From CAZKXU01 sp964556665 (lineage in GTDB: Bacteria; Bdellovibrionota_C; UBA2361; CAZKXU01), in contig CAZKXU010000068.1 of the NCBI GenBank assembly GCA_964556665.1, positions 1-19,280 on the forward strand: a DNA stretch of 19,280 nucleotides, read 5' to 3'. Under the pieces are notes generated by a model. The model saw only the letters and a list, made by a program, of their open reading frames with translations, did not search any database and was not told where the DNA came from. The translations under genes and the position numbers were made by a program. Positions within the stretch are counted from its first letter, which is position 1, and the number at the start of each line of letters is the position of its first letter. This document shows positions 1-6,047 of the stretch, in pieces.

Positions 1-52
1 TGGGGCAACGATGTGATGCTAGACGTGAAAAAACTTATTTGGAGGAGCACTA
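1..52 (+). repeat. Half-arm of the interspersed palindromic element, cut by the window edge
   Basis: These 52 bases are identical to the reverse complement of 2385-2436, the outer part of the left arm of the internal palindromic element. The copy runs outward to the terminal AGCACTA and stops four bases before the start codon of the first gene. The inner part lies outside the window. The terminal GGAGGAG of this arm (41-47) is positioned to act as the ribosome binding site of that gene. Perfect identity to the internal copy suggests recent spread or gene conversion. Confidence 0.9.
41..47 (+). promoter_or_regulatory. Repeat-derived Shine-Dalgarno of the acyltransferase gene
   Basis: GGAGGAG lies nine bases upstream of the ATG at 57, a near-ideal ribosome binding site and spacing. 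It belongs to the palindromic repeat: the same seven bases occur, reverse complemented, in the left arm of the internal copy. The right arm of the internal copy has GGCGAAG instead, so only the left-arm type carries a good Shine-Dalgarno. Confidence 0.7.
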
Positions 53-56
53 ATAC

Positions 57-1436
57 ATGCAGCTACTTCTTCCCTTTCTTATAAAAATTATAGGAGCTCT
101 TCCGCTTTCTCTTAGAGTCTTTCTCGGACGATGTTTAGGAGCACTCTTTTCACTGATTCCAACAAAGGATAGCAGGATTGCAAGCTCACAACTGCAGTTA
201 TTTCTTCCAGGCTCAACTTCCATAGCCTCCGTCTATGCACATTTTGGCCAGATCGTTGCAGAATGCTTAAATCTTAAGCCACTCATTCAGAAGTTAGATA
301 ACTATGTAGAGTGCGAAGATTTAGATAAACTTAAGTTACTTGCTCAGGCAAATATACCGATTGTTGCACTCACTGCGCACACCGGGAACTGGGATCTCAT
401 GGCTGCCTTTTTAATTAAGAATGGCATCAAACTATCGACTGCAGCAAAACGTGCCCGCCAGGGTGCTTTTGCAGAGGCAATCACAAAGATCAGGGAGGAG
501 TACGGCATTAAAACTATCTGGCGCGGAGATCAGTCATCTAGTGCTGAAATTATCGCTGACCTGAATGCGTATCGAGTAGTCGCTGCATTAATAGATCAGG
601 ACACAGCAGTCAGTAGCGTCACGCTGCCCTTCTTCGGCAAACCTGCAAAGACCCCTTCTGGAATGGTAGCAATCGGGAAGCGAGTAAACGCTAAGTTTAT
701 TTCAACTTTTATTTTCCGTACTTCACCGCTACGGTACAAGCTATTTATAGAGGAGCTAGACTCGAGTAGGGATATTGAGGGAATACTAACAGAATTTAAT
801 CAGCGCTTGGAGAGCTATGTTCGCAAGTATCCGGAGCAGTGGGTCTGGTTTCATAAGCGCTGGCGCAGCTTACCAGATGGTGTAAGGCTATCCTCTACAG
901 AATATCTCAAGCACCTACAAGGACTCCTGGCAAACAGTGTAAAGATACTGTTACTTTCCACTACTCTCATGTTTTGCTCCTGTCGTGCAGTTGTCGGAAG
1001 TAAATTCTTTCGTTTTGGCGGGACTAACTATCTGGAGCAGGCCGAAACACTCTCCAGAGAAAAAGATTATGATAATGCTATCATTGCTTATCAGAAGCAT
1101 ATCGAATCCCGTCTAAATGTTAAGAATAGACCGGATTGGGAGAATCCGTATTTTTATTACCTACTGATTGGAGATATTGAGCTTGGCCAGGATCAGCCTG
1201 AGAAGGCCCTTAGCAATTATCTCATAGGCGAGGAGAAAGGGGTTCACGAAACTCTGATCTCTGATCGTATAAGATCTCTAAGCACATGGTACATTGAGCA
1301 TGGCCGCCCTGAAGAGGCCTTTAACCTTCTTAATAAATATCGACTACGCGACCCACTACTATTCGATTCCATGCTCGATCGCGTATCAAAGGAATTGGTA
1401 AAAAAAGAGGATTCAAATGATCAAACTATTCCATAA
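57..1436 (+). CDS. LpxL/HtrB-type lysophospholipid acyltransferase fused to a TPR-like C-terminal region
   Basis: Residues 1 to about 285 form a lipid A acyltransferase domain of the LpxL/HtrB family, which moves a fatty acyl chain from acyl-ACP to a lipid A precursor at the inner membrane. Visible are a hydrophobic N-terminus and the HX4D catalytic motif (H108, D113, in AHTGNWD). The family-typical segments LIDQD, PFFGKPAKTPSG and QWVWFHKRW follow, the last near the domain end. Usual family length is about 290-310 residues; this protein has 459. The extra part begins with a short hydrophobic stretch (about 295-309, ILLLSTTLMFCSC) that looks like a lipoprotein signal with a lipobox. It continues as a helical region with TPR-like sequence (YLEQAETLSREKDYDNAIIAYQ). 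No ATG, GTG or TTG precedes the hydrophobic stretch closely in frame, so the tail cannot easily be a separate lipoprotein gene. The frame stays open across the join. The acyltransferase assignment is firm; substrate and tail function are inferred. Confidence 0.9.
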   Translation: MQLLLPFLIKIIGALPLSLRVFLGRCLGALFSLIPTKDSRIASSQLQLFLPGSTSIASVYAHFGQIVAECLNLKPLIQKLDNYVECEDLDKLKLLAQANIPIVALTAHTGNWDLMAAFLIKNGIKLSTAAKRARQGAFAEAITKIREEYGIKTIWRGDQSSSAEIIADLNAYRVVAALIDQDTAVSSVTLPFFGKPAKTPSGMVAIGKRVNAKFISTFIFRTSPLRYKLFIEELDSSRDIEGILTEFNQRLESYVRKYPEQWVWFHKRWRSLPDGVRLSSTEYLKHLQGLLANSVKILLLSTTLMFCSCRAVVGSKFFRFGGTNYLEQAETLSREKDYDNAIIAYQKHIESRLNVKNRPDWENPYFYYLLIGDIELGQDQPEKALSNYLIGEEKGVHETLISDRIRSLSTWYIEHGRPEEAFNLLNKYRLRDPLLFDSMLDRVSKELVKKEDSNDQTIP

Positions 1437-1439
1437 GAA

Positions 1440-1468
1440 AATGATGATTCAAAAATATCATTATTTTT
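1440..1468 (+). terminator. Weak AT-rich intrinsic terminator candidate
   Basis: AATGAT (1440-1445) can pair with ATCATT (1457-1462), followed by A and five T. It lies just after the stop codon of the acyltransferase fusion. The stem has six pairs, only one of them G-C, so termination would be inefficient. It could allow partial read-through into the lyase-like gene. Confidence 0.3.
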
Positions 1469-1485
1469 AGGAAAGACTAATAACA

Positions 1486-2319
1486 TTGAATATGATGTAT
1501 ACAGATAGAGTAGTGATAAAAATTAGTAGCTTTCTTTATCAAGTTGCATTTGCTAGCAGCTTGTTATTACATAATTTTGCCCTAGCACAGGATCTAGTTT
1601 TGTTCGATCAACATTTTGATGGTCAATCTCCACTAATCGCAGGGGTTAATTACGAAGTTGAGAAAAGTAGTCGGCTCCGAATTGTACGTGACCCGATTAA
1701 GCGTAGCAATCGCGCACTAGAGATCAACATAAAGGGGCGCGACTTAGTCGCTAGAAAAAACCGTGCGGAGATTCGAATAGAAAGCAATGAGAAGGCTGGC
1801 GAAGAGTATACTTACGAATGGCGCTTTTTAATACCATCTAACTTTGCTAATTATCCTACCTCACTTGTTCCCTTCAATATTATAGGACAATGGAAAGATC
1901 AACCGGACACTTCAAAAGGTGAAACTTGGGATGATATTCGCAGCAACACTCCAACAATTGCTATGTTTTATGGTGAACGTGGTAGCTCTAGCGGCATCTC
2001 AATAAGCTACGGACTAAAAGATGTTAATCGCAGGGTTATAGTCGAGCAACCGATTAAAAAAGGAAGCTGGGTTAGCGTTAAAGCCCACATCCGCTGGTCG
2101 ACCGAAGATGATGGATTTATAGAAATTTTTATTAATGACAAGCCAGCAACCGCCTTTAACGGCATAGATTACAAGCAGTACGGTGTGAATATGTATCCTC
2201 GAGGAATGCGCTTTAAACTTGGGCTATATCGGGGAGAGAGAGGACAGTTTTCCAAATTTTTATCTCTTAAAAATCGGATACTCCTTGATGATATTAAAAT
2301 CACTAAGCTTGAAAATTAA
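1486..2319 (+). CDS. Secreted polysaccharide-lyase-like protein (heparin lyase I / PF14099-type jelly roll)
   Basis: The protein has an N-terminal signal peptide: hydrophobic residues 12-34 with probable cleavage near FALAQ-D. A concanavalin-like beta-sandwich resembling PF14099 polysaccharide lyases follows. The three strand motifs that build the cleft of PL7-like lyases are recognisable in variant form: RAEIR (93-97, for RTE), GQWKD (134-138, for QIH or QWH) and FKLGLYR (243-249, for YFKxGxY). GSWVSVKAHIRWS (193-205) is also typical of this fold. The histidine usual in the second motif is lysine here, so activity may be altered or binding-only. The start is uncertain: TTG at 1486 is ten bases after AGGAAAG (1469-1475), while ATG at 1492 or 1495 is farther away. 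Expected location is periplasmic or secreted, acting on an acidic polysaccharide; the substrate cannot be read from the sequence. Confidence 0.8.
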   Translation: MNMMYTDRVVIKISSFLYQVAFASSLLLHNFALAQDLVLFDQHFDGQSPLIAGVNYEVEKSSRLRIVRDPIKRSNRALEINIKGRDLVARKNRAEIRIESNEKAGEEYTYEWRFLIPSNFANYPTSLVPFNIIGQWKDQPDTSKGETWDDIRSNTPTIAMFYGERGSSSGISISYGLKDVNRRVIVEQPIKKGSWVSVKAHIRWSTEDDGFIEIFINDKPATAFNGIDYKQYGVNMYPRGMRFKLGLYRGERGQFSKFLSLKNRILLDDIKITKLEN

Positions 2320-2335
2320 TTGCTCTTACGAATGC

Positions 2336-2362
2336 GCGGGCTGGAAGCCCGCGGTCCCAGTA
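2336..2362 (-). repeat. REP-like 27-bp hairpin element, copy 1
   Basis: The first 17 bases fold as GCGGGCT-GGA-AGCCCGC, and the unit ends in GGTCCCAGTA. The same 27 bases occur in the opposite orientation at 14848-14874 and 19151-19177, and in this orientation at 19202-19228. It lies 16 bases after the lyase-like stop codon, the usual position for REP elements beyond a gene end, and 21 bases before the larger palindromic element. It may also stabilise or terminate the upstream transcript, though no T-run follows. Confidence 0.85.
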
Positions 2363-2383
2363 GAAAACTTAGATTACACCGCT

Positions 2384-2569
2384 CTAGTGCTCCTCCAAAT
2401 AAGTTTTTTCACGTCTAGCATCACATCGTTGCCCCACCTTGTCACGCTTCTCAGTCGGAAAATCCTCGCAATACTCCAGTATTGCTGCGGATTTCCTCCT
2501 TCCGAGGCGTGCCAATCTGGGGCAACGCTGCGCGCTATACGTGAAAAAACTTATTTGGCGAAGCACTAG
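2384..2569. repeat. 186-bp palindromic mobile-repeat element (MITE/RPE-like)
   Basis: This is a near-palindrome running from CTAGTGCT at the left to AGCACTAG at the right, with arms of about 92 bases. The centre is GCAATACT-CC-AGTATTGC. The outer 27 or so bases of the arms match almost perfectly, including TAAGTTTTTTCACGT against ACGTGAAAAAACTTA. The inner parts diverge with many substitutions and compensating single-base shifts. Length is a multiple of three, and both strands are open from tip to tip (about 60 codons), each ending REKTYL-x-x-H and a stop. The right tip overlaps the queG stop codon. Identical half-arms lie at both window ends. It encodes no transposase and would need an enzyme in trans. 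Translation products are probably spurious, but see the findings. Confidence 0.85.
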
Positions 2570-3609
2570 CTGAGCAGCTCTAACGCATTTCGTGCCTCCT
2601 CTTTTACTACCTCAGAGCAATCGTTCAATGCGTCTTCAATGGTAGATAACAGCTCAGACACTCCAGTGTTGACTGCTACATTTATCGCATTCCTTATGAG
2701 TCCCTCCCTTTTTGCTCGTAAAATTGCTGAGTTCCTAAAGCGGTTACGGAACTGATCGTCGCTTCTAATTGATATAACTTCCTCAAGATTAAGATAAGGG
2801 CCGTTTCTAACTCCTGCTGATAACTCAGAGGGAGCGCCTTCCTTTAGAGCGCGATGATTAAACGGGCAGACCTCCTGACATATATCACAGCCGAAGAGCC
2901 AATTTCCGATTGCATTTCGCTCCCATGCTGAAAACACACCGCGCTTTTCAATTGTCAGGTAGGAGATGCAGCGGCGACTATCAACTGTATAATCGTTCAC
3001 AATAGCTTGTGTAGGGCAAGCAGTTCTACAACGGGAACATGTTCCGCAGCTTTCTTCAACAATACCTAAACCTTGCCCTTCGATCTCTAAGTCCCACAAA
3101 ATTTCTGCTAACAGAAAAAACGATCCACTACCTGGCCTAATTAACATACTGTTCTTTCCTATAAAGCCCAGACCAGCTCTTCTTGCCAAGGCCCGTTCTA
3201 GTAATGGCACAGCATCGGAGAAGATTCGTGACCTAATTTCGATCCCTAGCCCCCTCTGTATCTCATCAAGAAGCCCCTTTACCCTCTTTGGTAGAACATT
3301 ATGATAATCCTCCCCAAAAGCATACCGAGCCACCCGACCGAACCCTTTCGGCGGGGGTGGGACTGCAACACGGTCGTAGTTCACCGCAAAGCAGACCACA
3401 GTACTAGCCTCTCCCAGGAGCCTATGCGGGTCAGAAAGTAGCTCCGCAGAGCGCTTCATATACTGCATATCTGCTGCGTACCCATCAGCACACCATTTCT
3501 GCAATCTCTCTCTATCAGATAGAAGCTCAGCGGCAGTAGTAAATCCCACTAATAGTAGGCCATATTTTTGGGCTAGCTTCTTTAATTCATTTATCTTTAT
3601 TCTAGACAT
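2566..3609 (-). CDS. queG: Epoxyqueuosine reductase QueG
   Basis: QueG is the cytoplasmic enzyme that reduces epoxyqueuosine to queuosine in the wobble position of GUN tRNAs, using cobalamin and two [4Fe-4S] clusters. Numbered from the ATG at 3609, the N-terminal DUF1730 domain covers about 1-165, with SDAVPLLER containing the expected catalytic Asp (D132). Cluster ligands are C188, C191, C194 and C198 (SCGTCSRCRTACP), C214, and C241, C244, C248 (CDICQEVCPFN). A HEAT-like helical tail follows. Length is 347 residues, slightly shorter than the about 380 of E. coli. An in-frame TTG at 3615 would add two residues; ATG is preferred. The TAG stop (2568-2566) lies inside the tip of the palindromic repeat, so the last residues may have been altered by that insertion. 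The gene is divergent from the membrane protein that follows. Confidence 0.95.
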   Translation of the reverse strand: MSRIKINELKKLAQKYGLLLVGFTTAAELLSDRERLQKWCADGYAADMQYMKRSAELLSDPHRLLGEASTVVCFAVNYDRVAVPPPPKGFGRVARYAFGEDYHNVLPKRVKGLLDEIQRGLGIEIRSRIFSDAVPLLERALARRAGLGFIGKNSMLIRPGSGSFFLLAEILWDLEIEGQGLGIVEESCGTCSRCRTACPTQAIVNDYTVDSRRCISYLTIEKRGVFSAWERNAIGNWLFGCDICQEVCPFNHRALKEGAPSELSAGVRNGPYLNLEEVISIRSDDQFRNRFRNSAILRAKREGLIRNAINVAVNTGVSELLSTIEDALNDCSEVVKEEARNALELLS

Positions 3610-3681
3610 ATGCAAGATCTCGAGACAGAATGCCCTAATTTACCAGATACTGTCAGCGGGCTTATAACTGAACCTGGACAC

Positions 3682-4356
3682 ATGACTGAAATCCTGTTCA
3701 GGCAAGATCCCCCTCCTCACATTATTACCTTATTAACTATCTTTGCACTGACACTGATTATTCCAATTACCGCACAGATTATTAAATTTGATCTACTCGG
3801 CTACACACCGATTCTCTTTATCTCGACTACGATTATCATAATATTCACACTTTTAATATTTGTATTATTCGAGGTGATCTTTCTTCGCACAGTTGGTGTA
3901 GATGCTAGCCTTAGCAAGGTTTTCGCAACTTTAGCTTATGCTGTCACACCGTTGGTATTAATGCTCTTGATTATCTATCTCTTCAATTATATGGCAAACG
4001 GGCGCTTAAGTATTATTACACTTATTCTGACTGGATACTCCTCAGTCGATGATAGGTTTTTAACTGTGCTGCCAATTGCGCTGATAATCGCAAAGTTGAA
4101 TTTTCTGCTTATACTGTTCTATTCCATAAAGGCTATGGGGGAGCTTGAAATTTTAGGAGCTGCACTACTTACAATCTGCTCCATACTACCACTTTATCTT
4201 GCATTAATCTTTGCTCTATTAATAGGCGAACTTGTTACACCTGGAGCATCGGACGTCTTCATTCGCCTGATTGTTCCAACACATCTCTCTATTTATCATG
4301 AAATAATAGACAGTAAAAATATCTTTATAAATCTATTGCTGCAAATTCTTAATTAA
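3682..4356 (+). CDS. Yip1-like polytopic inner-membrane protein
   Basis: The translation is highly hydrophobic, with five clear membrane segments: about residues 14-32, 39-65, 76-98, 121-143 and 150-175 from this start. A polar amphipathic end follows. The pattern (short cytoplasmic N-terminus with PPPHII, five helices, TLAYAVTPLVL in the third) resembles Yip1-domain proteins, often found in bacteria as uncharacterised membrane proteins. The frame is open back to an ATG at 3610, which would add 24 polar residues. That ATG abuts the queG start at a CATATG palindrome, leaving no space for regulation or a ribosome binding site. The ATG at 3682, with GGA shortly before it, is therefore preferred with moderate confidence. 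No catalytic residues are visible and function is unknown. Confidence 0.75.
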   Translation: MTEILFRQDPPPHIITLLTIFALTLIIPITAQIIKFDLLGYTPILFISTTIIIIFTLLIFVLFEVIFLRTVGVDASLSKVFATLAYAVTPLVLMLLIIYLFNYMANGRLSIITLILTGYSSVDDRFLTVLPIALIIAKLNFLLILFYSIKAMGELEILGAALLTICSILPLYLALIFALLIGELVTPGASDVFIRLIVPTHLSIYHEIIDSKNIFINLLLQILN

Positions 4357-4373
4357 TCTTTCACAACTTCCGA

Positions 4374-4404
4374 TTGACATTCTAAATTCAAACCAAAATA
4401 GAGA
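4374..4404 (+). promoter_or_regulatory. Candidate sigma-70-type promoter for the polyprenyl synthase
   Basis: A perfect -35 box TTGACA (4374-4379) lies in the 50 to 90 bases between the membrane protein and the synthase. Possible -10 boxes are poor: CAAAAT (4394-4399) at 14-base spacing or TAGAGA (4399-4404) at 19-base spacing. Transcription from here would begin near 4410, which favours the ATG codons at 4425 or 4443 over the TTG at 4407 as translation start. Confidence 0.35.
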
Positions 4405-4442
4405 ACTTGATTTTTCCTCAAAGCATGTTATTCTCAACCTCG

Positions 4443-5462
4443 ATGGAAGCACGCAAACTCACTACATTTTCACGCATTTCAACCGAGCTATTATTAAGTA
4501 ACCTTACCAAGCTTGAAGGCTTAAAGGATATCGAAAAGTTGGTTACCAAAAAACTCTCCTCGGATGCCGAACTACTTACAACTATCTCTGAGTACCTACT
4601 TAAACTTGGAGGGAAAAGGATACGCCCGATATTGGTTTTACTTGTTAGTCGTGCCTTGGGTCTAAGTAGGCCCAATCAGCAACTTATTGACGTAGCCGCA
4701 GGTATTGAATTAATCCACATGGCGACACTATTACATGACGACATAGTTGATCATTCTCCAGTCAGACGTCATGCTCCTACTGCATACAAAAAATTTGGAT
4801 TAGAGAACACCCTTCTATGTGGTGATTTTTTACTGGTTAGAGCTTTTGGTTTATGTGCACACCTTGATCGAATAATCATCGACGAAACGGAGAGATCTTG
4901 TGTAGAGCTAACAGAAGGTGAGATTCTCGAGACAAAACTCTCAGACAATCCACACGACCTACAATCAAGCATAACGATTGCTAGAAAGAAAACAGCTGGA
5001 CTTTTTAGATTAGCCGCACTCTCTGCCGCTCACATAGTAACTAAATCAGAGAAAGTAACAGCTCATTTCGCTGATTTTGGAGAGAAGCTAGGAATAGCAT
5101 TTCAGATTATTGATGATATACTTGACGTAACCTCGACTGAAGAGGTGCTAGGTAAACAAGCTGGCATAGACCTACGTGAGCGTAAACCTTCAGCTATTAA
5201 TGTTCTTTGGCTTCAATCATCAAGCGAGTTGGCTAAAGAGCTCTTGAGTACAAAGAATATAGATGATTTTTATGTTGCAGCTGCAATTAAAGAGCTTAAT
5301 TCAGGCCCAGTCATTACCCAGGCAAAAGATCTTGCTCTACAATATACCAATCTGGCTATTACTGCCCTGGAATGCGCTGTAAATGCCTCAGGCAATACCG
5401 ATGCGGATGCTGTAGAAACACTTAGAGCCTTAGTCGATTACGCTTTGGACAGAATTCACTAA
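4443..5462 (+). CDS. trans-Polyprenyl diphosphate synthase (IspB/octaprenyl type)
   Basis: This is an all-helical isoprenyl synthase that elongates an allylic diphosphate with IPP, usually to make the side chain of ubiquinone or menaquinone. Numbered from ATG 4443, the sequence shows GGKRIRP (56-62), the first aspartate-rich motif LHDDIVDHS (D99, D100, D103) and the second motif IIDDILD (D224, D225, D228). GKQAGIDLRERK follows the second motif. Length of 339 residues fits the family. The start is uncertain: TTG 4407 and ATG 4425 are in frame, and none of the three has a good Shine-Dalgarno. The GGKR motif usually lies about 45-55 residues in, which favours 4443. Chain length cannot be told reliably. 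The gene follows the membrane protein after 86 bases and may have its own promoter. Confidence 0.93.
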   Translation: MEARKLTTFSRISTELLLSNLTKLEGLKDIEKLVTKKLSSDAELLTTISEYLLKLGGKRIRPILVLLVSRALGLSRPNQQLIDVAAGIELIHMATLLHDDIVDHSPVRRHAPTAYKKFGLENTLLCGDFLLVRAFGLCAHLDRIIIDETERSCVELTEGEILETKLSDNPHDLQSSITIARKKTAGLFRLAALSAAHIVTKSEKVTAHFADFGEKLGIAFQIIDDILDVTSTEEVLGKQAGIDLRERKPSAINVLWLQSSSELAKELLSTKNIDDFYVAAAIKELNSGPVITQAKDLALQYTNLAITALECAVNASGNTDADAVETLRALVDYALDRIH

Positions 5463-5665
5463 ACGCCAAGAACGAACAATTCGCAATAGTTTCGGCGACT
5501 TAGCAAGTCTAAGAAATTTTCTTATTTTTGTGCAACACCTTTCATCACCACCCCATAACCTTCATTGAAACTTTAGGAGCGCTGCTGGTGTTACTTTTAA
5601 ATACTACGACTCCAGTTTGCATGTTTTAATCAATTTGTTCTCACAGGTTTGTACATAAGGTATTC

Positions 5666-5980
5666 ATGAAAGATTATTTGGAGAGACTTGTGAGCAATAC
5701 CGATAAACTTCCCTCAATGGACATGTCCTACCATGGCGGCAATGGATATGTTTCAGAAAACGAACTAATGAGAGCCATAATTCTGCGTGTAATTGAAGAT
5801 TTTGCAACCGGACGCGGCGAAGTTCATGATGACGCAGTACATTATCTTAATGACGACGATGAGGAGTATATTTTCTCTTTTAGATCCATCTGTCGTACCC
5901 TTGGATTTGATCCAGGTAAAACCAGACATGCTATTATGCATGCACAGAAGAAGATCAGCACCAGACGACGTGCGGCTTAA
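5666..5980 (+). CDS. Small hypothetical protein with FSFxxICxxLG motif
   Basis: A 104-residue soluble, partly acidic protein with a basic C-terminus (KKISTRRRAA). The centre is a helical run (ELMRAIILRVIEDF, 33-46) followed by AVHYLNDDDEEYIFSF and then RSICRTLGFDPGKTRHAI. From memory, small proteins of deltaproteobacteria and related groups share this layout of an acidic loop, FSFxxIC and LGxDPxxxR. The last part looks like a helix-turn-helix, so a DNA-binding role is plausible but not shown. TAAGG five bases before the ATG at 5666 supports the start. The 203 bases upstream hold no clear promoter or RNA, only a weak AAGAA/TTCTT hairpin near 5511-5523. The gene ends just before a strong terminator, so it is likely a monocistronic unit. 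Confidence 0.85.
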   Translation: MKDYLERLVSNTDKLPSMDMSYHGGNGYVSENELMRAIILRVIEDFATGRGEVHDDAVHYLNDDDEEYIFSFRSICRTLGFDPGKTRHAIMHAQKKISTRRRAA

Positions 5981-5988
5981 CATTTAGA

Positions 5989-6029
5989 AAATGTGACGGT
6001 TCTATTTTATAAATAGAACCGTTACATTT
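5989..6029. terminator. Strong bidirectional intrinsic terminator
   Basis: The 19-base arm at 5989-6007 pairs fully (one G-T) with 6011-6029, leaving a three-base TAT loop. The outer stem is AAATGT/ACATTT, so each strand ends in a short A/T tract. It sits between the small protein gene (stop at 5980) and the convergent kup gene (stop at 6048) and would terminate both transcripts. Confidence 0.88.
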
Positions 6030-6047
6030 GCTGTGGGCGCTTACTAC

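Noticed and set aside
2384..2566. Minus-strand 60-codon frame as a gene.
   Set aside because: It coincides exactly with the palindrome, begins with GTG at its tip and has no ribosome binding site. Kept as a property of the repeat instead.
2219..2569. Plus-strand open frame of 116 codons.
   Set aside because: It starts in the wrong frame of the lyase gene and runs through the REP and palindromic repeats; it is an artefact of the repeat being open.
5505..5535. Terminator of the polyprenyl synthase (AAGAA/TTCTT before a T-rich stretch).
   Set aside because: Five A/T-rich pairs are too few to distinguish from chance, although a T-run follows.
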